From NCBI GenBank assembly GCA_009918675.1, contig RGDM01000017.1, positions 1 to 60,350 on the forward strand: a stretch of DNA of 60,350 nt. Direction: 5' to 3'. This document shows, one piece after another, positions 1 to 8,145 of this stretch (positions within the stretch are counted from its first letter, which is position 1; every line of letters starts with the position of its first letter). The notes under the pieces were generated by a model. It searched no databases, was not told the origin of the DNA, and was given only the letters and a program-made list of their open reading frames with translations. This stretch comes from a bacterium (GTDB lineage: Bacteria; Bdellovibrionota_B; Oligoflexia; Silvanigrellales; Silvanigrellaceae). The translations under genes and the position numbers were made by a program.

Positions 1-120
1 GTCTTTTTTATCTCCGTGGCCGTCGTCTTTCTTATCTCCGTGGCCGTCGTCTTTTTTATCGCCGTGGCCGTCGTCTTTTTTATCTCCGTGGCCGTCGTCT
101 TTCTTATCTCCGTGGCCGTC
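1..120. repeat. 24-bp coding tandem repeat, five copies
   Basis: Five head-to-tail 24-base units (1-24, 25-48, 49-72, 73-96, 97-120) differ only at two positions (T/C in the Lys codon, T/G in the Gly codon). Read on the minus strand each encodes DDGHGDKK. All observed changes are synonymous. The array continues to the window edge, so the real copy number is unknown. Confidence 0.95.
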
Positions 121-390
121 GGCTGCGCCATGACCTTTGTCATCGTGTCCACCTGCGGCCGGTGTCGCTTCGGCCTTTGCGGCCATTGAGTGACCTTTTT
201 GGACGAAGGTTTTGTAGACGAAGAATCCACCCGCGGCAGCAGCTGCAGCAACAACGCCTACGATGCCGCCAATCATCACGAATTTGCGTTTCTTGCGTGT
301 CTCCGCAATTTCGTCAGGAGGACCCTTCTCCGCTTTACTTTCTTCTGCCTTTTTTTCTTCCGCAGGCTTTTTTTCTTCTTTTTTAGACAT
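1..390 (-). CDS. Single-pass membrane protein with HGDKKDD repeats (partial; possibly FliL-like)
   Basis: The ATG at 390 is preceded by a GGGAG ribosome site; 130 codons are visible before the window edge cuts the gene. Residues 1-36 are very rich in Lys and Glu, about 37-58 form one hydrophobic Gly/Ala/Val helix, and the exported side starts with a short linker followed by at least five copies of the octapeptide DDGHGDKK. A charged cytoplasmic tail, one helix and a periplasmic part is the layout of FliL, and flagellar genes lie 2.4 kb away, but the diagnostic C-terminal domain is outside the window, so FliL is only a guess. The His/Asp repeats could bind divalent metal; that is inference. 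The gene diverges from the next one at 618. Confidence 0.6.
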   Translation of the reverse strand, partial: MSKKEEKKPAEEKKAEESKAEKGPPDEIAETRKKRKFVMIGGIVGVVAAAAAAGGFFVYKTFVQKGHSMAAKAEATPAAGGHDDKGHGAADGHGDKKDDGHGDKKDDGHGDKKDDGHGDKKDDGHGDKKD

Positions 391-617
391 GACAACTCCC
401 TGCCGCCACACGTGGTGTCACCCTAGCTTCTCAGATCCTTTTCACTGCGAATGGTGTAAATCTGGCCGTATGTCGGTCCTGCCGTCGGCAAGAATTGCCA
501 GGCCGAGGGTAGGACACTGAAATTGACTAGGAATTGCCCGGTGGGGCGTCGGCTTTTTGTTGCGCTTGGACGGCAAGAAAAGTAGTGAAATTGCGAGACG
601 GAGGCTGCTGCTTGGCT

Positions 618-2828
618 ATGGAGCTCACTGAATTTGCACATAGAATCCTTTGTTCGTCGGATTTGAACGAAAAACTTCTCACCGCTGATGAATTTAGCGA
701 TGAGCAGCCTTTTCACGCGGTAAATTTGCCCTCTCAGCCGGGCCGACCGAGTGACCTCGCATTGGGACGTTGGAAAACGTCGAGCAAAGTTGCTTTCCCA
801 AGCCGTGCCGATCTGTTGGACCAGGCCCAAATCGGAGTGCTCCTGCATTTTTTCGCCAATCATGAGTTGCTTGCCCTGGAGCTCATGGCCCTTGCATTGT
901 TGAAGTTTCCCAATGCACCTGCTGGATTTCGAATGGGAGTCGCGCGGACAATGTGCGACGAACAGCGCCATCTTGTGTCTTACATCACCCGCATGAAAAG
1001 GTTTGGAGTTGAGCTGGGGGATATTCCCGTCAATGATTTCTTTTGGTCGCAGTGCGCGTCGATGTCATCGCCGATGGACTACGTGTCTCGAATGAGTCTC
1101 ACGTTTGAACAGGCGAATCTGGATTTTGCGGCCTACTTTCGCGATGTCCTGCAGGACATCGGTGAGCTTGATACGGCTGAATTGTTGCAGACTGTTTTGG
1201 ATGACGAAATTGGTCATGTTAAACATGGTCTGACTTGGTTTCGACGTTGGAAAAGTGAATCGCAGACAGATTGGCAAGCCTTTTGTTGTGCGTTGGGTGT
1301 CGCATTGAATCCTGCGCGCGCAAAGGGGACAGTGTTTTGCGCAGAACATCGCAAAGCAGCCGGATTTGATGATGACTATATTGATTCGCTGAAAGTCTTC
1401 AGCCAGTCCAAGGGACGTTTGCCTCGGATTGCGTTTTTTAATCCTGAAGCAGAAGAAGAAATTCGACTTGGTGGGCTGAAGCTGCCTGCATTGGGTGACG
1501 CGCTGAAATCGGCGAAAGATGATCTTGCACCGCTTATGATACACGTCGCGAGTCAGGATGATGTCGTGCTTGTGTCGCGTGAGTTGCCGCGCGAATTTTT
1601 GTTATCGTTGCGCTCTGCTGGTTTTTCTCTTCCGGAATTTTTGCAAACACCACTCGATGGGTCGCAGATTAAGGTTCATTTGAAGGAGAGAAAAATTGCC
1701 GGATGTTTGCCGTGGGCGATTACACCATTTACATTGCAATTCGAAAAGAAATTAAAGACTGACTCCGCTCTGTTTTTTAATGGTGCGCACGATTCTCTGC
1801 GGCAGATTTATTCCAAAGCCACCGCAATTGAAATACTGAACGACTTTCTGCAAATACGCCAGCCCGACGCGCGACTCGTGGGTTCTCGGCTGATTGGAAA
1901 AGTTGTTCATAACCCTGATGAGTTTGAAAATGCGCTGGCTCAATTTGCAGATGCAGATGTGTCTGAGCAGTTTATTGCGAAGCGACCTTGGAGCGCATCA
2001 GGTCGCCACCGTTTGACTGGCAAACTCTCTGCAAAAACCTGGAACGAGCAGCCTGAACAGGTGCGTCAATGGTTTGAGAAGGCCTGGCGGATAGGCGAAG
2101 CGCCTGTTGTTCAACCCTTCTTCAAACGGCGTTTGGATCTTTCTGTGCAAGGCCGAATCGATTCAAGCCATGGTTCGGCAGTTGTGCATGGTCTTGGATT
2201 CACCCGGGTGTTGAATTTGCCGCAGGGTCAGTATGCAGGAAGCTGTGTGGGTCGTTTCTTGAGTGGCGTGGAAGCGGATGTTGTTCGTTTCTTTCATAAA
2301 GGCAGCGCCAATGGATTTGGCACAATTGAACAAGTCTTAAATGATTTGCTGCAATACGTTGGCAATCGACTTTCTTCATACGGTCTCAGCGGAGCATTCG
2401 GTATTGATGCCTTTATCTTTGAAAAGCCCGACCGTTCTTTGGCTTTGTTTCCGCTGATTGAAGTGAATCCTCGGCACACCATGGGGCGTGTTGCGGTTGC
2501 ATTGTCACGCCGGATGGCACCCGGGCGAGTGGGAGTATGTCTTCATGTCCCGAAGCAGTGGTTGGAGAGGTTCGCTGTTGAGAATTTTTCGGAACTCAGA
2601 AACCGCTGGAGCGAACGGATGCCATTAACCCTGCAAACACGAAGCGGAGGTACGGTGATTTTGTCTGGTCTTCTTGAGACAACTCCTGCAGAGCAGTGCG
2701 CGCAGGTTTGGACATGTTTTGTCGTTGAACAATCTCTTGAAGAAGTTGTACACAAGCTTTCACTCGATGGAGTGCTAAAGATCAACGAGGCTGGGCCGAA
2801 AGTCGATAGGCTTGAGTCGCAGCCTTGA
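618..2828 (+). CDS. DUF455 ferritin-like domain fused to an ATP-grasp-like domain
   Basis: This is a 736-residue protein of unknown function. The N-terminal third (about residues 70-240) matches DUF455 ferritin-like proteins: helices with HELLALELMALA, DEQRHL, GDIPVNDFFW and DDEIGHVKHG supply the Glu/His residues typical of a di-iron four-helix bundle. The C-terminal 300 residues look like an ATP-grasp fold, with a basic stretch around KRPWSASGRHR, then FGIDAFIF and the metal-site-like IEVNPRHTMG. Known DUF455 proteins are usually about 270 residues, so this is a fusion. I take ATG 618 as the start; the frame is open back to 534, but without a ribosome site. The 3' end overlaps flgJ, which is antiparallel, by 47 bases. 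Substrate and partner are not evident. Confidence 0.75.
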   Translation: MELTEFAHRILCSSDLNEKLLTADEFSDEQPFHAVNLPSQPGRPSDLALGRWKTSSKVAFPSRADLLDQAQIGVLLHFFANHELLALELMALALLKFPNAPAGFRMGVARTMCDEQRHLVSYITRMKRFGVELGDIPVNDFFWSQCASMSSPMDYVSRMSLTFEQANLDFAAYFRDVLQDIGELDTAELLQTVLDDEIGHVKHGLTWFRRWKSESQTDWQAFCCALGVALNPARAKGTVFCAEHRKAAGFDDDYIDSLKVFSQSKGRLPRIAFFNPEAEEEIRLGGLKLPALGDALKSAKDDLAPLMIHVASQDDVVLVSRELPREFLLSLRSAGFSLPEFLQTPLDGSQIKVHLKERKIAGCLPWAITPFTLQFEKKLKTDSALFFNGAHDSLRQIYSKATAIEILNDFLQIRQPDARLVGSRLIGKVVHNPDEFENALAQFADADVSEQFIAKRPWSASGRHRLTGKLSAKTWNEQPEQVRQWFEKAWRIGEAPVVQPFFKRRLDLSVQGRIDSSHGSAVVHGLGFTRVLNLPQGQYAGSCVGRFLSGVEADVVRFFHKGSANGFGTIEQVLNDLLQYVGNRLSSYGLSGAFGIDAFIFEKPDRSLALFPLIEVNPRHTMGRVAVALSRRMAPGRVGVCLHVPKQWLERFAVENFSELRNRWSERMPLTLQTRSGGTVILSGLLETTPAEQCAQVWTCFVVEQSLEEVVHKLSLDGVLKINEAGPKVDRLESQP

Positions 2829-3291
2829 GTGCCCAAGATTCATTTTGCAGATTGAGCGCATCTGTTCTCACTGTTTTGTCGCTGTTCTGTGCTGGCTGAC
2901 TTGGCTGTGCTTCTCTCGAATCGGAAGCGACTCTTTTTATTTCAGGATCAGTTTGCTCAAGCCAATTGAGAATTTGTTCGCGAATCCCAAATGTTTGAGT
3001 TGCAGTCATTGACTTTGAATATTCTGAATCAAGCATCCCCTGATAGATGTCTTCAGCGTTTGACAGGTCTTCAGGCTGAGCGGTTTGGCGCATGGATTTG
3101 ACCACCATGTCGATGAACATGGTTTCAAAATCTTGAGCAACCTTTTCAGCCTCAGCACGCCTTCGGTCGATTATTTCTTTTTTCGCGTCGATTTTTTGTG
3201 TGCTTAAGTCAGCTGCTTGCGACTGGGGAGAGTTTGTCCCGGGGCTTGCGTTAACCGTGAGTAATGCTGTGGCCTGTACATTGATTGCCAT
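2782..3291 (-). CDS. flgJ: Flagellar rod-binding protein FlgJ (N-terminal domain only)
   Basis: This 169-residue protein carries the rod-cap domain of FlgJ: AEKVAQDFETMFIDMVVKSM followed by a MLDSEYSKSM block near the middle. In enterobacteria FlgJ caps the growing flagellar rod and also has a muramidase domain; here the protein ends without one, as in many bacteria with single-domain FlgJ, so another enzyme must open the wall. ATG 3291 has a GAGGA site eight bases upstream; a GTG at 3306 is possible but poorly placed. It is the last gene of the flgG-A-H-I-J operon, 11 bases after flgI. Its stop codon lies inside the 3' end of the convergent DUF455 gene. Confidence 0.88.
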   Translation of the reverse strand: MAINVQATALLTVNASPGTNSPQSQAADLSTQKIDAKKEIIDRRRAEAEKVAQDFETMFIDMVVKSMRQTAQPEDLSNAEDIYQGMLDSEYSKSMTATQTFGIREQILNWLEQTDPEIKRVASDSREAQPSQPAQNSDKTVRTDALNLQNESWALKAATQAYRLSAQPR

Positions 3292-3302
3292 GTCTGAATT
3301 CC

Positions 3303-4403
3303 TCACATCAAACGGAGTTGCGCCTTGAGTGCGTGCGCAGCATCGAGAGCTTGTAGGATAGAGACGAGATCTTTCGGACCAGCACCCAACTCGTTGAGCG
3401 CACGGACGAGGTCTCCGACAGTTGTTGTGGTTGGAATTTTATTCACAAAACGAGTTTCGTCCTGCACCATAATTTCAAGATTGCCATGGCTTATTGCAAC
3501 CGGCATGATGGCAACGTTGGCGCCACTGATGATTGTTCCGGTGCGTTCGTTGATAACCACAACAGCTTTGCTGTCTGGTTCCACTTTGATTTGTTCAAGA
3601 ACGGCCATGAAATCAACTGCCGTAAAACTTTGCGAGAGCAACGCTTGTTCAGGGATTCTAACTTTTATAACTCCGCTGTTTTGCGCGACTGCGAGAAATT
3701 CGTTGAACTTGCTGTTGATTGCATGCGCGATACGGTGAGCAGTGGTAAAGTCAGCGCTTTTTAACGAGAGTTCAACCTGGCCGTTGTGGACAAATGAACT
3801 CTGAAATTCACGCTCAACAGTTGCGTTTTGGCTTATTGCGATTGTTTTAGGAGCCGAACTGCGGTTATTTCCGCCGCCTCCGCCCTGCGCACCCGTCATG
3901 GCTGTACCAAGGCTCAGCGGACCTTGCGCGACGGCGTATGTTTGACCATCGACAGCGCTGAGGGGTGTGAGCAGCAACGTACCACCTTCGAGGCTGGCGC
4001 TGTCGCCAACCGTTGCGACTCGAATATCAAGTTTGTCTCCATTGCGCGCAAAGGGTGGAAGTTCTGCTGTTACGATAACGGCAGCAACGTTCCTGGTCAC
4101 AACTTCGTTGGTTTTGACCTGCGCACCAAGCCGGGTCAGCAAATTTGCAACAGCCTTATTGGTAGCCAAACTTTGTTTGCTGTCGCCTGTTCCCGGTAAA
4201 CCAATCACCAGTCCAAGACCGACCAAGGGGTTGCTGCGAACGCCCCTGAACTCGACTAAATCTTTCAACCGAACAGGGGCTGAATCTTCAATTTTTTCAG
4301 AATTGGCTTTGTTCTTTTCAGGTGCTCCGGCTGCAAATGTACTGTTGAGCAAAAGTGCAACCATCAGCGAGCGAAAGATCTGTGCGCAGAGGTTTATTTT
4401 CAT
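3303..4403 (-). CDS. flgI: Flagellar P-ring protein FlgI
   Basis: FlgI forms the P ring in the peptidoglycan layer around the flagellar rod. The 366-residue length and the block VRLKDLVEFRGVRSNPLVG (about residues 44-62) followed by GLPGTGDSKQS are characteristic, and the protein ends with the conserved LVSILQALDAAHALKAQL. Residues 1-26 are a cleavable export signal ending near TFAAGA. Its ATG shares one base with the flgH stop (TAATG), indicating translational coupling. A Gly-rich stretch (GAQGGGGGNNRSSAP) near residue 180 is a low-complexity loop. Presence of P- and L-ring genes shows the cell has an outer membrane. Confidence 0.97.
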   Translation of the reverse strand: MKINLCAQIFRSLMVALLLNSTFAAGAPEKNKANSEKIEDSAPVRLKDLVEFRGVRSNPLVGLGLVIGLPGTGDSKQSLATNKAVANLLTRLGAQVKTNEVVTRNVAAVIVTAELPPFARNGDKLDIRVATVGDSASLEGGTLLLTPLSAVDGQTYAVAQGPLSLGTAMTGAQGGGGGNNRSSAPKTIAISQNATVEREFQSSFVHNGQVELSLKSADFTTAHRIAHAINSKFNEFLAVAQNSGVIKVRIPEQALLSQSFTAVDFMAVLEQIKVEPDSKAVVVINERTGTIISGANVAIMPVAISHGNLEIMVQDETRFVNKIPTTTTVGDLVRALNELGAGPKDLVSILQALDAAHALKAQLRLM

Positions 4404-5428
4404 TATTTGCCTCCTGATTTTTGGTCAGCAGGTGCGGCGGAGCTTTCCGAAGTTTTGTTGTTGTCGGGCGTTGTTGCTGTTGTTGTTTGCCCAGACATCC
4501 GGCTACGTTCTTTGCGAATTCGTTCTCGTTCCATTTCGTTTGCTTTTGCTTGATCCCGCAAAGAGGCCTGGGCAGTTTTTATTTCATCGCGAAGGCCATC
4601 CAATGCAAGCATCTCTGACTTAAGGTCGGGATTAAAGCCGGCGAGACGTCGCGAAACAATTTCGTCCCAACCAGGCGCGCTGTATTCTCTGGTTCGTCCG
4701 CCGAGATCCTCGTTGACTGCAACATCTGTGAGTTCTCGTGCATCAACTTCGTATCCAGTGAGTGCGCGGCGTGGCATTTTGGCTAAAACCATCGTTGTGT
4801 TTTCTTCACCGTTGTTACCAACAAACCGGCGTGTACCGCGAAGGTAAACGTCGCCTCCCGGCTCAAATCCAACAATCTGCATTTTTAGCGTTTTTATCGG
4901 TTTTTGCGCGATTTTTTGCGACGGACTTGCATCGTCAGGATCTGTCAGACGTAGAGCGTTATTGCCCGCGGTTGATGTGTCTGACTTACCGCCTGTCTTT
5001 TTATCTTTGTCCTTTGCCTTTGCGTCAGTTTCGCTTGTCATGCTTTTAGGATCGAACTGCAACTCATCAGGGATGAGCACATTGATTGTTTGCCCTTCCT
5101 TGTTAGGTGTTGCATCCGCCAGGAGCGTGCGCGGCTCACTTGAATCAGCCCAAATAGAACCCGTGCTGGAACCTGCCTCGCGGTTTTTGATCACAAACTC
5201 ATCACGCTTCAAATAAAGTTGATCAAGCTCTCGCTCTGGTTTGGCAGCATCAAAACGACGAGCCTGTGGCGCGGTCATGAACGGGCGGGGCGCAGTTTGA
5301 CAGCTAAATAAAATGACAGCGAAAGCGAGGATGAGGCCTGCAAGTGTGAGCTGGAGTAAACGCCTTGAGTGATCCGGACGTTCCAAGATTTGCGTCTGTC
5401 GATTGGAGAGTGTGTTTGAATAGTTCAT
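4403..5428 (-). CDS. flgH: Flagellar L-ring protein FlgH
   Basis: FlgH is the outer-membrane lipoprotein that forms the L ring. The product has 341 residues from ATG 5428, an N-terminal helix and a lipobox-like LFSC. The conserved SIWADSSEPRTLLAD block and the beta-rich centre GDVYLRGTRRFVGNNGEENT support FlgH. It is longer than typical FlgH (about 230 residues): there is a charged insertion rich in Lys/Asp before the core, and a C-terminal tail predicted to be coiled coil (many Glu/Arg/Lys) ending in Thr/Ser-rich sequence. The start is uncertain because 5428 has no clear ribosome site; the open frame extends to 5554 inside flgA. Confidence 0.88.
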   Translation of the reverse strand: MNYSNTLSNRQTQILERPDHSRRLLQLTLAGLILAFAVILFSCQTAPRPFMTAPQARRFDAAKPERELDQLYLKRDEFVIKNREAGSSTGSIWADSSEPRTLLADATPNKEGQTINVLIPDELQFDPKSMTSETDAKAKDKDKKTGGKSDTSTAGNNALRLTDPDDASPSQKIAQKPIKTLKMQIVGFEPGGDVYLRGTRRFVGNNGEENTTMVLAKMPRRALTGYEVDARELTDVAVNEDLGGRTREYSAPGWDEIVSRRLAGFNPDLKSEMLALDGLRDEIKTAQASLRDQAKANEMERERIRKERSRMSGQTTTATTPDNNKTSESSAAPADQKSGGK

Positions 5429-5510
5429 CCAGCGCGTGTTGAGTGAGTCGACTTTGAGTAGGTACCACTCAACGCCACATTCCCAGCGAAGAAGAGCATT
5501 TTCTAATATT

Positions 5511-6326
5511 CTAGCGTACAAGTTCCACCTCGCCTTCGCCAACGATGCGCGCATCCAGGAGACGGGTTTTGTTCAGAGAATATGACGGAGTTGTGATTTC
5601 GATTGGAATTATGTCGCCAATGCTGCCGTTTTTAAGAGCCTTTGCGCTGGTTTTAATTGTAAATGAAGAATTCTGTGACAACAAAGTTGCCCGCACTTGC
5701 GCTTGTGACTTGACGTCATTTTGAAACGGAATCTTTTCGGTCGTGACAAAGCGCTCTTTGTTTCCGATTGCTTGAAGAGCAGGAGTATCAACCCTTCGCC
5801 CTGCGAGACTTTCGATCGATTTTTTGCAGTCGATTTGGTTGCTAAACGTTCTTGTCTGAGGGCAATTGATACCCTCGATGCAGCTTGTCATTTGGAAGTT
5901 TGCCGAGGTGAGTCGGGTTGAAGGTGATACGGAGTCGGCTTTGAGGCTGAAATACCAGGCGACTTTGCGCACACCGATTTCAACGTTCCACGTTTGGTAT
6001 GCCTTGCCCTCGCGGGCAATTGCAATTTTGAATTGGCTCTTTGAACTTCCTCTGTTCGCTTTTGATTTGTCTTCTTCGATCACTTTAATGCTCGAAGGTG
6101 TGTATTCAAATTTTCCATCGCACTGAATGCATCGGAGATAGAGCCCAGCCGATTGTTCAGCGTTTGGGTTTTCATTAACATCAACAAGTTCGCGTCCTGC
6201 CGGAAGCAATTCAGCCAGTGCTTGTCTGAGGATGTCTTTTTGCATCTCAGACGCACCGGTGCTCTGCGCAAGGCCAACGTACTCAATGTTGATGAGTTCA
6301 CTTGGAGGAAGTTCAAAAGCCAACAT
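5511..6326 (-). CDS. flgA: Flagellar P-ring assembly chaperone FlgA
   Basis: FlgA helps FlgI polymerise into the P ring in the periplasm. The C-terminal 130 residues fit the FlgA/SAF fold: AGRRVDTPAL, a run of beta strands, then GDIIPIEI near the end, which corresponds to the usual G-[DE]-x-I-x-V motif. The N-terminal half is poorly conserved and contains four cysteines. ATG 6326 lies just after the flgG stop at 6331, and the frame is closed by a stop at 6338-6336, so no longer start is available. From this start I see no normal Sec signal peptide, which is odd for a periplasmic protein. Confidence 0.82.
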   Translation of the reverse strand: MLAFELPPSELINIEYVGLAQSTGASEMQKDILRQALAELLPAGRELVDVNENPNAEQSAGLYLRCIQCDGKFEYTPSSIKVIEEDKSKANRGSSKSQFKIAIAREGKAYQTWNVEIGVRKVAWYFSLKADSVSPSTRLTSANFQMTSCIEGINCPQTRTFSNQIDCKKSIESLAGRRVDTPALQAIGNKERFVTTEKIPFQNDVKSQAQVRATLLSQNSSFTIKTSAKALKNGSIGDIIPIEITTPSYSLNKTRLLDARIVGEGEVELVR

Positions 6327-6330
6327 CAAA

Positions 6331-7116
6331 TCATCTCATCTGGTTGGTGGTTGCAAGCATTTCGTCGCCGGTCTTAATCACTTTGCTGTTCAACTCATAG
6401 GCGCGTTGACCAGTGATCATTGTCACCATTTCTTCAACGATGTTTACGTTGCTTGACTCAAGTTCACCTTGTCCGAGAGCCCCTGTGCCATTTTCTCCGG
6501 GGGTGGAAACAATGGGTTCTCCGGAAGCAGGGCTTGATGTGTAGAGATTGCGGCCAATTGAGTTGAGACCAGCCGGATTGATGAAGTTTGAGATCTGTAC
6601 TTGGCCAATATTGCGCGGCTCATTTTCGCCTGGAATTGAGGCGGACACCACCCCGTCTAGACCAATTTGAACCCTCAGCGCATTTTGAGGAATCACAATT
6701 TCAGGCACGAGCGGGAGACCTTCGCTTGTCACCAGTCGGCCGTCTGGCGCCCGTTTAAATGCGCCATCGCGGGTGTACGAGAGGGTTCCATCCGGCATTT
6801 GAATGCGGAAAAAACCGCGTCCCTTGATCATCAAATCTGTATCGTTCTTTGTTATTTTGACACTGCCTTCTTCGAAAGATTTCTCAATCGAAGCCAAACG
6901 AACGCCATTGCCGATTTGCACTCCTGTGGGAGCAACCGTCCCGTTGGCAGAGCTCAATCCGGGTGCTCGTAAATTCTGGTAAAGAAGATCGTTGAAATGA
7001 ACGCGTCCGCGTTTGAACCCGTTCGTGTTGACGTTAGCAATGTTGTTTGACAGTGTGTCAATCAACTGTTGCTGTGCTTCCATGCCAGTTGCGGATGTTT
7101 GGAGGCTGCGGAGCAT
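6331..7116 (-). CDS. flgG: Flagellar distal rod protein FlgG
   Basis: FlgG builds the distal rod of the flagellum. The 261-residue product begins MLRSLQTSATGMEAQQ, carries the rod-protein signature NNIANVNTNGFKR at about residues 24-36 and ends with the conserved block SNVNIVEEMVTMITGQRAYE. ATG 7116 is preceded by an excellent GAGGAGG site. It is the first gene of the operon; flgF, often its upstream neighbour, is not here. No convincing sigma-28 or sigma-54 promoter was seen in the 138 bases that separate it from the divergent hydrolase gene. Confidence 0.97.
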   Translation of the reverse strand: MLRSLQTSATGMEAQQQLIDTLSNNIANVNTNGFKRGRVHFNDLLYQNLRAPGLSSANGTVAPTGVQIGNGVRLASIEKSFEEGSVKITKNDTDLMIKGRGFFRIQMPDGTLSYTRDGAFKRAPDGRLVTSEGLPLVPEIVIPQNALRVQIGLDGVVSASIPGENEPRNIGQVQISNFINPAGLNSIGRNLYTSSPASGEPIVSTPGENGTGALGQGELESSNVNIVEEMVTMITGQRAYELNSKVIKTGDEMLATTNQMR

Positions 7117-7254
7117 AGGATTCCTCCTCTGGGTTGCTCGAGACACTCTTTGCTCAGCATACGTTGGAATCTTGAATACTCACTTGTTAATCCTTTCCGC
7201 TCGTCGCCAAACTCATGCACGGAAAAATTTGTCTGCTTGAAAGGACTAGCTGCG

Positions 7255-8145
7255 ATGGCCGTTGAACGCACCGAATATCTTAAGAGTTTTGATGGCACAG
7301 AACTTTTTTTCCGATGCTTTGCACCGGCTGGAATTGCCGGGGCCGAGTCAAAAATCGATGGGCTGGTTCTTGCCGTTCATGGATTTGGTGAACACAGCGG
7401 TCGTTATGCGGAGCTTGCTGCAAGTGTTTGTCAACGCAATATGTTGTTCGCTTGTTTTGATCTTCGTGGGCACGGCAAATCCGGGCCTCGACGCGGTGAC
7501 GTCGAAAATTTGCATGCCCTTGTGCTCGATGTTTTGTTTGTCGTGAATCACAGTCGTTCATTACTCGGTTTGCAACAAAAGAAAGACGTCTTTTTTGGAT
7601 TGATGGGACACAGTTTTGGTGGTCTGCTTGTGACTTATGCAGCTTCGATTTTGCAGGAATCGTGTCCGCCTGTCTTTCTGAGTTCACCACTGTATCGCAT
7701 ACGGCAAGAGGTGCCACAGTGGAAGAAATTTGCTGCGGCTGCGCTTCCACGCTTGGCCCCACTCGCTCCTGTTCCAATTGACATCAATCCTGAAAATTTA
7801 TCTGAAAATCCTGAAAACAACGCCGCGTATATGGCCGATGAACTCAACCTCTTCAACATTTCGGCACGATTTGGAAACGTCTTTCTTGGCAGTGTCAATG
7901 ATGACATGATTAAGCGCGCAGTGCAGTCACTTCGCTCACCCGTGACCTTGACCTTTGCAGGTGCGGACAAGCTTGTTGATTCTGGCAAGACCCGCGCTAT
8001 TCTTCCACTGTTTCCAAAGGGGCGCATTCGAAGTTTGGAAATTCCGGGTGCGGGTCACGAGATTTTTAATGAACTTCCGCAATACCGCCAGCCGGCGTTG
8101 GAATCGTTCTTCAAGTGGATTGATGCTCGGGGGCAGTGCGGGTGA
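7255..8145 (+). CDS. Alpha/beta hydrolase (monoacylglycerol lipase / lysophospholipase type)
   Basis: The 296-residue protein belongs to the serine-hydrolase group that cleaves monoacylglycerols or lysophospholipids. VLAVHGFGEHSGRY provides the oxyanion-hole HGFGEHSGRY motif, FDLRGHGKS follows, the nucleophile elbow is GHSFGG (about residue 120), the acid is likely Asp in FAGADKLVD and the base His in PGAGHEIFNE. There is no signal peptide, so it should act in the cytoplasm. ATG 7255 has AAAGGA nine bases upstream. Its TGA overlaps the GTG of the ABC-F gene, so the two are translated together. The exact substrate is unknown. Confidence 0.85.
   Translation: MAVERTEYLKSFDGTELFFRCFAPAGIAGAESKIDGLVLAVHGFGEHSGRYAELAASVCQRNMLFACFDLRGHGKSGPRRGDVENLHALVLDVLFVVNHSRSLLGLQQKKDVFFGLMGHSFGGLLVTYAASILQESCPPVFLSSPLYRIRQEVPQWKKFAAAALPRLAPLAPVPIDINPENLSENPENNAAYMADELNLFNISARFGNVFLGSVNDDMIKRAVQSLRSPVTLTFAGADKLVDSGKTRAILPLFPKGRIRSLEIPGAGHEIFNELPQYRQPALESFFKWIDARGQCG

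Noticed and set aside
1..120. Regular 24-bp repeats as a possible CRISPR array
   Set aside because: There are no spacers; the units are contiguous and in frame within a coding sequence.
5429..5510. A 24-codon frame between flgA and flgH ending at the flgH ATG
   Set aside because: No ribosome site and no homology; too short to support.
7117..7254. Sigma-54 or sigma-28 promoter for the flagellar operon
   Set aside because: No TGGCAC-N5-TTGC or TAAAG-N-GCCGATAA-like elements were found on the appropriate strand.
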